The notes under the pieces are model-generated. The model was not told the origin of the DNA and did no database searches. It saw only the letters and a program-made list of their open reading frames with translations. A stretch of DNA of 64,000 bases from Parietichytrium sp. I65-24A (lineage: Eukaryota > Sar > Bigyra > Thraustochytrida > Thraustochytriidae). The stretch spans positions 54,189 through 118,188 of the forward strand of contig BLSF01000092.1 of the NCBI GenBank assembly GCA_012862575.1, given 5' to 3'. The translations under genes and the position numbers were made by a program. Of the stretch, positions 10,201-21,086 are shown piece by piece; within the stretch, counting starts at the first letter, position 1, and every line of letters begins with the position of its first letter.

Positions 10201-11385
10201 CTAAAATGGTAAGACTTCGGTTGTCACGAAGAGGTCCTTTTCAAGATTGTTTTTACGCGCCACAGTGACTTGGTAGGTCTTGCCCACGTCGTAAGAAATG
10301 ATGCGCACAATATCCTGAACCGCGCTGACCTTCTTTCCATCAAATGTAGTGATAACATCTCCAGGTATAATTCCAGCTTTTCCAGCTGGTGAGTCGGGGG
10401 CGACATTTACGACGATAAGTCCATGCTCCACATCAGGGAAGTTGTTGTTCTGCTTCTTTTCGTATTTGATCAGATTGCGAGAGAGCGCTGCCATTCTTAG
10501 ACCAAGGTATGGCCTCACGACTTTTCCAGTGTCCCGTAGCTGGCCGAGTACCATCCAAGCGGTATTTATCGGAATAGCAAATCCGATGCCATCGCCCCCG
10601 GCGACTTTCATTGTATTGATACCAACGACCTCACCCCGTAAATTGATGAGCGGACCCCCGCTGTTCCCGACGTTGATTGCTGCATCCGTTTGAATATATT
10701 CGTTGCGACTTTGAGGAATCCCAATTTCCGACGCACCACGAGCAACAGAGCTCACAATTCCTGCAGTGACAGAATTTTGCATATTGAGCGGGCTGCCAAG
10801 TGCAACGACAAACTCGCCCGGACGCAGAAGCGAACTATCTCCAATAGCCATGATCGGAAGAGGGGACTCTAGAGGTTCGTCCACGATAACCAGTGCAAGG
10901 TCCGATACGGAATCAGTCGCATATACTTTGCCTCTGTACTGTCTTCCGTCGTTCAATGTGATGTTGAGATACTTGGCGCTTTTGACGACATGCGCGTTCG
11001 TGGCGATGAGTCCATCGCTTCGGATGACAAACCCAGAGCCTGCGGATTGCACTACCGACCCCCAGGCCCCGTGTTGCACAGCCGAAATGTTGACAAGCGC
11101 TGGAATCGCGACCTCACACGCGTCCGCGATGAAATTGGGACCCCAGTCCATCTCCTTCTTCTGCTGCTGCTGAAAGAAGCTCGCCTCGCATTGGCTCTGA
11201 GACTTGAGCTCCGCTGCCGTAATTCCTAGCGCGACCGTGCCGCCTGCGAGCCCAAGGGCCACCATTCTGCCGGACCATCGTCCGCAAGCCGCGCCTCTCG
11301 AGCGTAGCGTCGAGCTGTGGCGCCTTCCAGAGAAACCAAAAGTGCGCGGCAGCTTGCTCACGGTTCTTGCGCTTCGCCACCACAT
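10201..11385 (-). CDS. HTRA2: HtrA/Omi-type serine protease, probably mitochondrial
   Basis: 394 aa from ATG 11385 (MWWRSARTVSK). S1C-family protease of quality control. The first 40 residues are Arg/Ser-rich and lack acids, as in a mitochondrial presequence. A hydrophobic segment follows (about 41-57), suggesting anchoring in the inner membrane with the protease in the intermembrane space, as in Omi/HtrA2. The catalytic triad is visible: His132 in ATNAHVV, Asp162 in VSDLALVIVD, Ser242 in VGNSGGPL. One C-terminal PDZ domain (about 290-394) contains DSPAGKAGIIPGDVIT. A short Gln run (FFQQQQKK) lies between anchor and protease. Length and domain order match the family. No intron is needed. Location is inferred from the N-terminus only. 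Confidence 0.92.
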   Translation of the reverse strand: MWWRSARTVSKLPRTFGFSGRRHSSTLRSRGAACGRWSGRMVALGLAGGTVALGITAAELKSQSQCEASFFQQQQKKEMDWGPNFIADACEVAIPALVNISAVQHGAWGSVVQSAGSGFVIRSDGLIATNAHVVKSAKYLNITLNDGRQYRGKVYATDSVSDLALVIVDEPLESPLPIMAIGDSSLLRPGEFVVALGSPLNMQNSVTAGIVSSVARGASEIGIPQSRNEYIQTDAAINVGNSGGPLINLRGEVVGINTMKVAGGDGIGFAIPINTAWMVLGQLRDTGKVVRPYLGLRMAALSRNLIKYEKKQNNNFPDVEHGLIVVNVAPDSPAGKAGIIPGDVITTFDGKKVSAVQDIVRIISYDVGKTYQVTVARKNNLEKDLFVTTEVLPF

Positions 11386-12117
11386 GGCAAAATTGGGGGG
11401 CACCTTTCTATCGCCGTGCTATCGAGCGAGGCCTCTCTTGCGGCGGAATCCTGTCAGCAAGTTGCGAAGGGTTTCGAAGAGACACCCAATGAAAGCCACC
11501 GTCGCGCTCGACACGAGACTTGCCGTTGACCTTTCCTTCCTTCCTTCCTCCAATCCTTTCCTTCTTTCGTGTTTTCTTGATTGATGATCAAGTTCAATCA
11601 ATCCAAACGCGGCCAAGTCGGTCAAGTCATGTCAAGTCGATCGATCTTCTTGACCTCTCTCGAAGCTTTTCGAAGCTTTGGAACACATAACACATGCTGA
11701 CTACATCTGACTACACTGGTACGTGAGTGATAGTACCCACAGTCACTTAAAGGTAAGCTAACTGTAAGTACCTGTCTATCTTCCCATCCGTGGCAACATT
11801 CGTTTGCAACCTTTCGAAACTTTGGAAAGCTGACGCTAGAGCTAGGTTCACGTGTAAAGTTGGACGAGAGGAAAGCCATGCAAAGCCACCAGGACAAGAG
11901 AGAGGGAGAGAGAGAGAGAGTAGCGGATCGTGCGTCACTGCGCTTGAGCGTGGAAGAGGAGAGGCGCCGTTAAGTAGCTGCCGATGAAAAGAAGGTTTTG
12001 ATCACAGCAGAGATATATATTTCTTCTTGAAGAATTTGGAAGACGGAAAGATTGAGAACCGAGTGACCGGTTCAAAGATATTAATGGTTCAATCACGAAG
12101 CGGCAGGAATGGCCAGT
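11386..12117. other. Intergenic region with GA microsatellite
   Basis: No convincing gene. It holds the upstream region of the HtrA-like gene and the 3' flank of the subtilase. A CCTT/CTTC-rich tract lies near 11535-11570 and a (GA)n tract near 11898-11921. Confidence 0.55.
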
Positions 12118-14844
12118 TTATTCTTCGTACCTTGGGTTGGCACTCATGATCTTGCCGTTGACATTCTCAATGTCATCGTTGGACTGTGGCTTTGGGCGGT
12201 TGAACCACCACATGATCGTGGCTGCCGAAATCACGAGCACCACGATTCCTGCGATGACACCGCCGAGAATGGCGCTCTTATTCATGTCGTCTTCTGATTC
12301 CTCAGAAGTTGTTGGTGCAGATGTTGGAGTCGCGGTCGGAGCGGTCGGAGCTGCAGTTGGAGCTGCCGTTGGAGCAGCAGTTGGTGGTGCGGACACGGAA
12401 TCAAAGTCTCCAGAAATGACAATGGCGTAAGGCTGTTTGTTGTAGTTGAGCTTCCCTGCAGAAACGGTAACGATGTACTCGCCCGCCTCGGTTAGCTCAG
12501 CCATGGGAACGACGACTTTCTCAACAGTGTTGATGCTGTCAGGTTGCGACAGTCCATTTGGGTAGTAAATACTGCCGCTCGGTGTTTGCACCTGGATGTT
12601 CAAATCATTGATGAGTGCTTTCAGCGCAAAATCTGAAGAAGCAGGCTCGTACCATGCGAGAGTTGCTTGGAGGTCGAAGAGGCTGTTGGCAGCGACAACG
12701 ACAGTGTAGTTCTTCTCGAGTTGGTCACGAGCAAGAGTTGGTTTGCTAGCCATGTCGCCGTGGACATACACCGACTTGGTGCCATTGACGCCGCTCAGAG
12801 GCATATTTTTGTCCAGATGCACACGACCGAATCCTTGCGCACTGTTCGGAGCCTCAGATGGGATGAGATCCAAAGTGCCACTGTGATTGTAGTAGCCCGT
12901 AATGTATTCGGCACCATCGACAAACATTGCTTTCAAGAGAGCACCCATAGGAGCAAACTTATTAGCTTCGGTTGCAACGCCGCTAGGGTAAAATCCATCC
13001 GCAAAGTATTGGCGAATAAGGGCAGCATGCCCGGCAGTAATTGGAGTTGCCATAGACGTTCCTGCCTTGGCGCCAACCTTGCACGTCTCAAAGGTGCTGG
13101 AATCAGCTGTATCGAGCTTTTGGCTAATCGCACTGGTGATAAAAAATCCTGGGCTTACAACATCGGGAGTAATCCGGTCGTCAAACGCTGGGCCTTGGCT
13201 GCTAAATTCGGCTAAATTTTCACTCAAACCTAACTTGGTCGTGTTCTCGTCGGTTGCGTATGTTGGAATGCCCAGTCTCTCGATGTATCGGCCTGCACTG
13301 GTGATGTCGGAAGTATTAGTGGGACTTGATGCATATATACTGCTAAAAGACCTGCCTGTGTTCATTGACGCACCAACAGTCATAACGTTCTTGGACTGAG
13401 AGTAAATGTTCATCGTGAGCTCCAGCCCATCATTTCCGGCTGCAAACAAAACCAGAAAGTCCTGGTGCTCCCAAGTGTATTTGTCTATTGAGCCAGCTGC
13501 AGTGCTTTCGTACGCGGAAAAAGTAGAACCCCAAGAGTTGGTATGGATACGAGCTCCTGCTTGATAGGCAGGATCAAATAAATCGTCGAGATCATCAGGA
13601 GGAAAAACATTTCTCTCAATATCAGCATCTCCGATATCGAAAAAGGCGATTTTGGCACCAGAAGCAATCCCTTCGTAGTCCTCTGCATCAGCGTCTGAAA
13701 CGTTGTACAGGGTGACGTCTCCTGTCACACTGTATAGTTTGCCCGCGACAGACCCAGCAACGTGGGACCCATGACCTCCATACGTGCCTTCAATACCGTC
13801 CGAATGCGCAACGTATTGAATGACTTTACGGTGGTCAGGATAAGAGTGAACGGTGTCCGCAGAAGACTGCAATCTCGTCAACGTGTTTTGATATTCGTCC
13901 ACATTTGGGTCATTAAAATAGCAGCTTCCCATGTCAATTCCGGAATCAGCAATTCCAACAATCTGGCCGGTCCCGTCGATGCCAGCAACCGCAAACCTGG
14001 TGGATGTTCGCACAAGAGTGTCTTTGTCCAGAAGAGTATCGAACGTGGTTTCGTTAACGATAACTGGGCTGTCGATGTTCTCCTGAAGAAGCAAAGCAGC
14101 CTCTCCATTGAAGATAGTATTCTCTCTCTTCTTCGAGATATACGAGATCTCCGGCAAGGTGGCAAGATCTAGGAGATCCGACCGCAAAGCTCCGGTTACC
14201 TGCACAAACTTGGAGCTGGAGACCGCTCCTCTTGGAATTGAGAAAGAAAGCTCAGAGTTGCTATCGCCTAGGCGACGGCGTGCTGCAGCTCTTGCGGCGA
14301 TGCTTTTTGCAACGGACGTGGCCTGTCCGCGGGAGGATTCAGAGAGATGAAGATTGAAGGTGGCTCCGGCGGAACTGTCCTGAAATTCTTCTGCAAGCAC
14401 ACTTGGGGTCAGCTTAAGCTCGGGGGTGAGGGGAATCTCGAAGTCTACAAGGGAGGAGTCCAGGGAGCCCTCGACGAGTGCGTAGGTTCCCGCTTCGCAG
14501 AAGAGGAATGAGCTCACGGAAGAGCTAGCAGCGAGGACCTCTTCGACGGTCGTAGCATTATTCAGGCGGGCAAGGTTGCTCGTGGTTGAACTGTTCGTAA
14601 CGGCAGCCTCAAAGTCATCGCCCGATTCGTAAAGCTGAAAGTAGGTCATGTTTCTGGGGATCGGGGATGAAACGGAAACGCAGTTCTCCTTGGAAACATT
14701 TGGGATAATTCCTGTAGCTGACATGCAAGATCCGAACGAGAAATGGCATCCCGATAGCTCGGTCACGGCCTGCTCGTACTTGGCCGATGCACCAAGCGCC
14801 GCAACGACGCTCGCTGCTGCAGATACGCTGTAGATAAGCTTCAT
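12118..14844 (-). CDS. Membrane-anchored subtilisin-like serine protease (S8)
   Basis: 908 aa from ATG 14844. The frame continues upstream to 14940, but MKLIYSVSAAASVVAAL is a clean signal peptide and marks the start. After a pro-region of about 280 residues, containing an ARAAARRRLG basic stretch that could be a processing site, the S8 catalytic domain shows Asp300 (VGIADSGID), His358 (GGHGSHVAG), an oxyanion-region FAAGNDG (467-473) and Ser597 (AGTSMATP). A beta-rich domain follows. Then comes a low-complexity APTAAPT-type stalk, one membrane helix (GGVIAGIVVLVISAATIMWW) and a short cytosolic tail. The layout implies a type I cell-surface or secretory-pathway protease. Substrate unknown. 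Its 5' end and promoter are duplicated in the assembly (see 14653-16242). Confidence 0.93.
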   Translation of the reverse strand: MKLIYSVSAAASVVAALGASAKYEQAVTELSGCHFSFGSCMSATGIIPNVSKENCVSVSSPIPRNMTYFQLYESGDDFEAAVTNSSTTSNLARLNNATTVEEVLAASSSVSSFLFCEAGTYALVEGSLDSSLVDFEIPLTPELKLTPSVLAEEFQDSSAGATFNLHLSESSRGQATSVAKSIAARAAARRRLGDSNSELSFSIPRGAVSSSKFVQVTGALRSDLLDLATLPEISYISKKRENTIFNGEAALLLQENIDSPVIVNETTFDTLLDKDTLVRTSTRFAVAGIDGTGQIVGIADSGIDMGSCYFNDPNVDEYQNTLTRLQSSADTVHSYPDHRKVIQYVAHSDGIEGTYGGHGSHVAGSVAGKLYSVTGDVTLYNVSDADAEDYEGIASGAKIAFFDIGDADIERNVFPPDDLDDLFDPAYQAGARIHTNSWGSTFSAYESTAAGSIDKYTWEHQDFLVLFAAGNDGLELTMNIYSQSKNVMTVGASMNTGRSFSSIYASSPTNTSDITSAGRYIERLGIPTYATDENTTKLGLSENLAEFSSQGPAFDDRITPDVVSPGFFITSAISQKLDTADSSTFETCKVGAKAGTSMATPITAGHAALIRQYFADGFYPSGVATEANKFAPMGALLKAMFVDGAEYITGYYNHSGTLDLIPSEAPNSAQGFGRVHLDKNMPLSGVNGTKSVYVHGDMASKPTLARDQLEKNYTVVVAANSLFDLQATLAWYEPASSDFALKALINDLNIQVQTPSGSIYYPNGLSQPDSINTVEKVVVPMAELTEAGEYIVTVSAGKLNYNKQPYAIVISGDFDSVSAPPTAAPTAAPTAAPTAPTATPTSAPTTSEESEDDMNKSAILGGVIAGIVVLVISAATIMWWFNRPKPQSNDDIENVNGKIMSANPRYEE

Positions 14845-15448
14845 TTTGACAGCTTGCACGCAATTCAACAATCTCTCCTGGTCTGGAGGCAGGTTTGCAA
14901 AATGCGTTGGAAGAGAAAGCAAAAGTTTGAGACCACTCAAACTTTGGCGGCGACTTGGTTTGGTGTCTGCGATGTCTATTGGTGAGGTTTTGAATTTTGA
15001 CAGACTTTTTTTGTGACATCACTCTCCGCCACCGGTCATAGAGAAGTGCAATCTATACGAAAGAGGTGGCGAGCCTCTGGGCCAAGGCGTACTGCAATGC
15101 AAGTGGCGAGTCCTTGCTATGATTTCCTGCAACGTGTTGTGAGAGCGATTGTGAAAACATCTTGGAAACCTACGGCTTTCCCAAAGGCACACTTTGACAC
15201 GTGCAGACTCTTGTGTTACTGTATCACAAATCAGCCGAATTGTAGTTTATACTCCGCAGGAGTCCGGCCCGGCGAACCTGGTATTCGTACCCGAGAGCCG
15301 AAGGTGAAGGCGCTGGAAATTTCCATATCAACACGATTGATCTGTGCGTGTACTTCTTGTGCTACCTTCTTCGGGCTCATTAGTGCTGGTCGTCATGGTC
15401 GTCCTCAACCGACCCCTGCCACCTTTTTGTGGCGAGCAATGAGTGCAG
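14653..15448. repeat. Copy A of a duplicated segment (subtilase 5' end and upstream)
   Basis: This segment reappears almost unchanged at 15450-16242 directly after a single N at 15449. It contains the first ~64 codons of the subtilase and about 600 bp upstream. The copies differ by scattered substitutions (for example CCTGTAGC against CCTGAAGC), a GGC unit, one T in a T run and a 4-bp inversion. Copy A joins the intact gene on its left; copy B joins unique sequence on its right. That is the pattern of two overlapping contigs from different haplotypes placed end to end. Confidence 0.9.
14922..14945. repeat. Perfect 10-bp inverted repeat with ACCA loop (copy A)
   Basis: AAAGTTTGAG, loop ACCA, CTCAAACTTT: a perfect hairpin 77 bp upstream of the subtilase ATG. 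In copy B (15718-15741) the arms are identical, but the loop is TGGT, the reverse complement. Confidence 0.9.
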
Positions 15449-15449
15449 N
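15449..15449. other. Single-N assembly join
   Basis: One N separates copy A from copy B of the same locus. It marks a scaffold join of unknown length, not a real base. Confidence 0.9.
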
Positions 15450-15640
15450 CTGGGGATCGGGGATGAAACGGAAACGCAGTTCTCCTTGGAAACATTTGGG
15501 ATAATTCCTGAAGCTGACATGCAAGATCCGAACGAGAAATGGCATCCCGATAGCTCGGTCACGGCCTGCTCGTACTTGGCCGATGCACCAAGCGCCGCAA
15601 CGACGCTCGCTGCTGCAGATACGCTGTAGATAAGCTTCAT
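15450..15640 (-). pseudogene. Truncated second copy of the subtilase N-terminus
   Basis: From ATG 15640 this repeats the signal peptide and the first ~63 residues of the subtilase, with one visible change in GSCMSASGI against GSCMSATGI. It then stops at the N. It is an allelic contig end, not a decayed gene, and should not be counted as a second locus. Confidence 0.85.
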
Positions 15641-15717
15641 TTTGACAGCTTGCACGCGATTCAACAATCTCTCCTGGTCCGGAGGCAGGTTTGCAAAATG
15701 CGTTGGAAGAGAAAGCA

Positions 15718-15741
15718 AAAGTTTGAGTGGTCTCAAACTTT
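15718..15741. repeat. Same inverted repeat with inverted TGGT loop (copy B)
   Basis: Arms AAAGTTTGAG and CTCAAACTTT are as in copy A; the loop is TGGT where copy A has ACCA. This is exactly what flipping the loop between the arms would give. Confidence 0.9.
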
Positions 15742-16242
15742 GGCGACTTGGTTTGGTGTCTGCGATGTCTATTGGCGAGGTTTTGAATTTTTGACAGACT
15801 TTTTTTGTGACATCACTCTCCGCTACCGGTCATAGAGAAGTGCAATCTATACGAAAGAGGTGGCGAGCCTCTGGGCCAAGGCGTACTGCAATGCAAGTGG
15901 CGAGTCCTTGCTATGATTTCCTGCAACGTGTTGTGAGAGCGATTGTGAAAACATCTTGGAAACCTACGGCTTTCCCAAAGGCACACTTTGACACGTGCAA
16001 ACTCTTGTGTTACTGTATCACAAATCAGCCGAATTGTAGTTTATACTCCGCAGGAGTCCGGCCCGGCGAACCTGGTATTCGTACCCGAGAGCCGAAGGTG
16101 AAGGCGCTGGAAATTTCCATATCAACACGATTGATTTGTGCGTGTACTTCTTGTGCTACCTTCTTCGGGCTCATTAGTGCTGGTCGTCATGGTCGTCCTC
16201 AACCGACCCCTGCCACCTTTTTGTGGCGAGCAATGAGTGCAG

Positions 16243-18341
16243 ATATACTTTCTCCAAAAGGCATCGATCTTTAGCGCAGGCGGACCAATACAAATATCGC
16301 AGCCCGTTTCTTTGTTCTAAACAGACGACAGTCAACTTTTACAATTTCTTGAACTCTGACTCTGGTTCCTTGACGTCGGCGCTTATCGCTCCCATGGTAG
16401 TAGTGGCGAGCTCACCGTCAGAAATTGTGTCATCTTTCCGCTCTCAGTCCAACAAATTCTTTTTTCCCTTTCTCTCGCTCGCAGGTGTCAGTAGCTATTC
16501 TTTAGTAATAACTATCTTCTATGGTTAGTGTTATCGATGTCTATATGGGCAATCTGGATCTGAACTAAGGCCCGGTACGATAAAAAGTTTACTACTATCC
16601 ACGTGCTGCTATCCACATTTATAATATGCTTATGACTAATCATGAGTAATCTCGGTGTTTTCTATACGACCGAGAATACTCTGTGGGATCGAGCGAAAGT
16701 GTGCGCAAAGATGCCCAGGCATAGGGCTGGCTACAATGCCCGAGTGCCACTAACATAGTAAATAATTAAACCATTTTCGAGCGATTCTCGGCGGCGGCGA
16801 ATGACAGTGAGCAGCTGTAACCCCTGTCATAGTGGGGTGGGCGATTGTTCGTTATCATGTGTGATTGCACGCCATTGCATGCATGGCATGAGAAAATCCT
16901 TTACCGTGCTGTACGGTCCCAGTAACCGTACCGGTACGAGTACTACATTCTGTGGGAAGATTTCGTTCTGTAACAAGCAAGTTACAAGTTACTAATGGCG
17001 TAGTCGTAAGGACTTTGTAATGCTGTGAAACACTGTGAAGCAAAGACATTCGTCATGAAAGACTCTGAAAGCCGTGATCAATTCGGTCACGTTTGCAAGC
17101 GGTTGGTTGGACGGGATATATTTGTGACATTGTTGGGGCCACGGTGCGGCTCACAGCTTTCTTTCTTTCTCGCCAGCATGATTGATTGGAGCTCCCATGT
17201 CATGAATCTGTGACAAAGATACTCGCTGTAACATAGTACTCCTTCCGACGCAAAGATTTTGCAGTGTCCCGACCGCAGGCTTCTTCCAACTTCTAATTTG
17301 AACCGAGCTCGCAATCATCCGCGCTACTAGTCAACTATGATCGACTATGAGAAGAAGCGACGAGCAAAGTGGACAAACAGTGGCGCCATGACTTACACAT
17401 CACTATCTTGCTTCATGCTCGCTGCAGCCATGCGAATCTTTGGTGAAATACTTGAAATACTTGAAATACCTGCTCGAAGTGTGAGCGCCTTTGTAAACCC
17501 TCCGTTTATTCCCTCCTCCTTTCGCCCGCAACTCGATCTTTCCGGCTCCCTGACAAGCCTTAAAAGCACAAATGTTGAGACTTTTTGTGTTTCCTTCACC
17601 GTGGCTTGCTTGACCACTTTACAGGACCGAAGACTGTCAGTGACCGGCTTCACAAACTCCTCCGAGTTCACAACTCATGCGGCGTCGCAACCAACACGTG
17701 ACCAGTCCTGGCTCACGGCACTGTACGAGTCTCGACAGGCAGGCTTTCTTGTCTTGCTCTTGCAATCTCACACCTAAAACCATCCCTTGGAATACTAGGG
17801 GACGCCCCCCCCCACTCTTACTGTTGCCTTTACTCTTTACTGTACTAGCTGGAACATCGACCATCGAGGCGCTAGTATGCGTACCGCGCGCTACCGGCGC
17901 ATGCCAATCCCGGCAAGGTAAGGGAGTGTAAAATCTGTGAATGAAAGGAGTGGGGAAGTGGGAAGTAGGAAGTGTGAAGTGCGAAGTGGGAAAGAGAATT
18001 TGTCGCCGATGAAGTGGAATCGAGGTTGGACCTTGCTCGAACCCCGAAGCAGAGCAGGCCCGCACGGGATACGGTCGATGTTCAATCAACGCATGCCACG
18101 AGAGGTTGCGTGACTCATAGGTAGTTGCCAGGTCCAAGGATATGATGGACCGCAGCCACTGCTGGGAGAAGGTGTGCAATCTGACATAATCTGACAGTGA
18201 ATCAGGAGTTCAGGGACACCATGCGACCGATTCGATCCGTCGCTTACAATCGGCCGCGCGCGATGCCATTCGAGACGCCAGCTTTGGCTTAGCTTTAAAA
18301 GTTCTGCCAAGGTGTGGAGATCTTACGGCGCCAATTTGATA

Positions 18342-18377
<36 letters not shown>

Positions 18378-18909
18378 GTCAATCTTTACCTAGGTCCGCC
18401 AAAGTCTTGCTCGAACGTGGCATTGGAAAGCTCAAAGCTAGTAAGCCAGCGGACCATCGACCCTTCTCCGAGCCCACCAACCAAAGCGGAGCGGAACAAT
18501 GCGGAACATACTCGGTGGCTCACAGGCGAAAGGTTCTTGGTTCGCTCCGCTCGCTCTGAGCATCTCTGCACGCGAAATTCGTCAAGGTGGTGCTGGATAT
18601 GAGTCGAGCAACGTGCGCTCGCTTATCACTTTGGCTTGTCAGTAGGAAAAAAGATTAGAAATGAAGCATTTTTCGATCAGGGATCCTGTACAATTTTTGG
18701 AACACTGACCCACAAATCTGCTCTTGGCGAAACACTCCGCCTGTGCCAAGCAAGAGATGCCAGGGGCTGAACCATTCAAGGTATGAGGGGGCTTCATGCC
18801 TTGGCGGGGACACCAACAACCAATAAGCTTATCTGATTATTTCATTTTTTCCTAGTTTAGAAGAAAAGGGAACATCTATCAATCCAGCCAGCTGCTAGAG
18901 CGAGGACAA
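16243..18909. other. Long intergenic region, no gene recognised
   Basis: 2.7 kb without a credible coding frame on either strand; the short frames are interrupted and unlike any family. Visible items are a TACCGGTA palindrome at 16929-16936, a GGGAAGTGGGAAGTAGGAAG-type purine tract near 17951-17995, and a (CT)n tract at 18347-18373. The last part is the 3' flank of the nucleotide-sugar transporter. Confidence 0.5.
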
Positions 18910-19911
18910 TCAACGCGGGAGGACATTGCGCTTCGGAGCTTGCTCATAGAAGAAGGCACATACAAGGCAGAGAAAAAGTGCCATGACCCCCTCCGGAGAC
19001 GCGTGTTTATCCCAAAAGAGAATGTTCAGAGAGACAGTAATGACCTGTGGAGCAAATTCAAGAGAAATCAAGAGTCAGATTCACAACAGACAACACATTG
19101 ACACACAAAGACCTGTACTTACCTTGCAAGTGTTCCCTACAACGGTGAAGTAAGTCGCTGAAATTGCAGCGCGAGCCAGGAAAGCAAAGTAACTGATAGC
19201 GACACCGCAAAGGCAACTGACCAGGAGCCAGAATTTTGAGGGAAACGAAAACTCAAACCCAGACAAGGCCTGAAACTCTCCGTTGTACATCATGATGAAA
19301 AATAAAGGCACGACTGGGATTATGTTGGTGTAGTAAACGCGGCCCCACGTGGTCATGTGAACAGTGTCCGTGACGTGTTTGATGTAAATCTGGTCGAAGC
19401 AGAACACCACATACCAACACGTCACCCAAAAGTATGAGTCCGCAGTCATGGACCCGTTTTCAAAATACATGTAGGAGATGGCGCCAGCGAGCAAGCCGAA
19501 GAGGCACACCCAAGATTTCTTCGAGGGCAGCTCTCTGTCCATGAGGAGATAGTCGAGGACGGACAAAATCAGAGGCGTGCTCGCCCTGAAGACAATAAAG
19601 GTCTCCACGTTGGAGTGCTGAAGGATCTTGATGTTCGCAAACACTGTCGCCAAGAACGCGACGGGGACGATCCAGAACTTGGAAACCTTGCTCGGAGTGA
19701 GCGGGTCCACTTCAATGTACCCGAGCTTGCCGGCCAGCCATGTCATCGCCCCGGAGGAGAACAGCTGGCAGAGGAGAACAAACCCGGGCGTGGGCATGTG
19801 ATGCACCGCCAGTTTGTTCACGAGCAGCATCAGCGCCGAGCATGTCATGTATCCCACCACCGCGAACGCCGTGCCAAGCCTTCCCGGCTTTTTGTCATCA
19901 TCTTTGTCCAT
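18910..19911 (-). CDS. GONST/GDP-mannose-type nucleotide-sugar transporter (2 exons)
   Basis: Exons 19911-19123 and 19044-18910 give 307 aa; the 78-bp intron has donor GTAAGT and acceptor CCACAG. The start is ATG 19911 (MDKDDDKK); the frame upstream begins only with GTG. About ten membrane segments fill the protein, as in the drug/metabolite-transporter superfamily. Family marks are VNKLAVHHMPTPGFVLLCQ near the N-terminus, NVETFIVFRASTPL, DQIYIKHVTDTVHMTTWGRV, and across the splice site VVGNTCK/VITVSLNILFWDKHASPEG, which matches the conserved N-K-x8-N-x3-WD-x-HAS motif. It ends FFYEQAP plus a short basic tail. Antiport of GDP-sugars into the Golgi is the likely role; plant GONST3 is the closest pattern I recall. 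Exact substrate unknown. Confidence 0.88.
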
Positions 19912-20699
19912 AATGCCTTCTGCCACACTCTAACCGAGCACACAATCCGAGAAATATCTCGCCGGCTTTGCCTCCTATGAATAGGATCTGGCTCGGAGGG
20001 GTGCGCGATTGGGTACTCAGAGTAGTTCTGACTGTGAGTGTATGTACAGTATGTACTCCGCACTCTGCTCTGTGGCTGTCATCCACCTCATCGCCTGCTC
20101 TTTTCGCGCTGTCGTCAGCAACCATTACGCATCTCAATGACTACAGCGTAGTTGCTGACGCCAGTCGCTTATCTGTTACCAGACAAGGTGGGCTTGGGTC
20201 TGATTTAAGGACGTTACTCACGTTATTGACCGGTACCTAAAATTCGATCGATTTCAACAAGATTGTGTAACAAGATCATGTGACTGCAAGACTCCCTCCC
20301 AATAATGCAAGATGCAACTACGGAAATCAAGAGATTAAAAAACCAAAACGTGATCAAAACTCAAAGGCTTTCTCTTGGCCCTTGGACACCATGGACAAGT
20401 CCTTCTGAGTTCTGAACAGAATATCGCTCACTATGCTACTTGAACTCCAAACACCTTTGTATACCTTTGTATAAACGAAAAAAATGAGACAGAGAACAGA
20501 AGAGAACGGAAGAGAACAAAATAGAACAGAAGTGAAAAAGGCTTTGACATGACTTGACCTTGTCATCTTGTCTCACTTTCTCTCTCTCGTCTTGTGTCAA
20601 CGGTGTGACAAGTGTATTGTGAGTTGGACTTGGCGCTGCAGCAAAGCAGTCGGCACATTGGAACAGTGGTATTGCACAAGAGCCAAGAGGACGGGAAAG
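19912..20699. other. Divergent promoter region
   Basis: Between the nucleotide-sugar transporter and LSm6 starts. It includes a GACCGGTACC element at 20228-20237 and a purine-rich AGAACAGAAGAGAACGG-type tract near 20490-20535. No coding exon is seen. Confidence 0.5.
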
Positions 20700-21086
20700 A
20701 TGGCAGACGAGGCAAAGAAGACACCGGCGGATTTCCTCAAGCAGGTAAGTTGACGCAGCAGCAGTTAGTTGCGAGGATATCACTTGCCTCTCGACGCGTC
20801 TCATGCGGACGTGAGTGCCGCTAGGTGTGATGGATGGGCTGTGATGTGTGATGTGGGATGTGCTTGCGTTTGCTGACGACGCCGTGGGATTGCGCAGGTG
20901 ATCGGGAAGACGGTGATTGTGAAATTGAACTCGGGGGTGGATTATAGAGGCACTCTGTCGTGCTTGGATGGGTTTATGAATATCGCTCTTCAGCAGACAG
21001 AAGAGTATGTAGCAGGCGAGAAGACAAACACGTACGGCGATTGCTTCATTCGTGGCAACAATGTTTTGTATATCAGTCGCGCATGA
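20700..21086 (+). CDS. LSM6: LSm6, U6 snRNA/mRNA-decay Sm-like protein (2 exons)
   Basis: Exon 1 20700-20744 and exon 2 20898-21086 give 77 aa. The 153-bp intron starts GTAAGT and ends GCGCAG. Exon 1 encodes MADEAKKTPADFLKQ; exon 2 continues VIGKTVIVKLNSGVDYRG. The Sm1 motif is visible (G-V-D-Y-R-G-T-L-x-C-L-D-G-F-M-N) and the Sm2 motif is FIRGNNVLYIS. Length and sequence match LSm6, a subunit of the LSm1-7 decapping ring and the LSm2-8 ring on U6 snRNA. Neither exon is long enough to be noticed alone, so the gene is easy to miss. Confidence 0.95.

Larger units (their letters stand above)
15450..16242. repeat. Copy B of the duplicated subtilase upstream segment
   Basis: Second copy of 14653-15448, offset by 796-797 bp. 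It begins immediately after the N in the middle of the subtilase coding sequence, and it ends where unique sequence resumes (ATATACTTTCTCC at 16243). It probably represents the other allele and continues to the right, not a genomic duplication. Confidence 0.88.

Noticed and set aside
15250-15310. GGTATTCGTACC mini-hairpin and surrounding GC-rich sequence as a tRNA-like element
   Set aside because: It is only four base pairs and is unsupported by other arms; it occurs twice only because the locus is duplicated.
18037-18060. Possible tRNA T-arm (GGGGTTCGAGC on the minus strand)
   Set aside because: No matching acceptor, D or anticodon arm could be built around it. A similar partial match at 35813 also failed. 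No tRNA is claimed.
17637-18179. 180-codon minus-strand frame in the long intergenic region
   Set aside because: Composition follows the purine-rich tandem tract, and no motif or splice partner was found.
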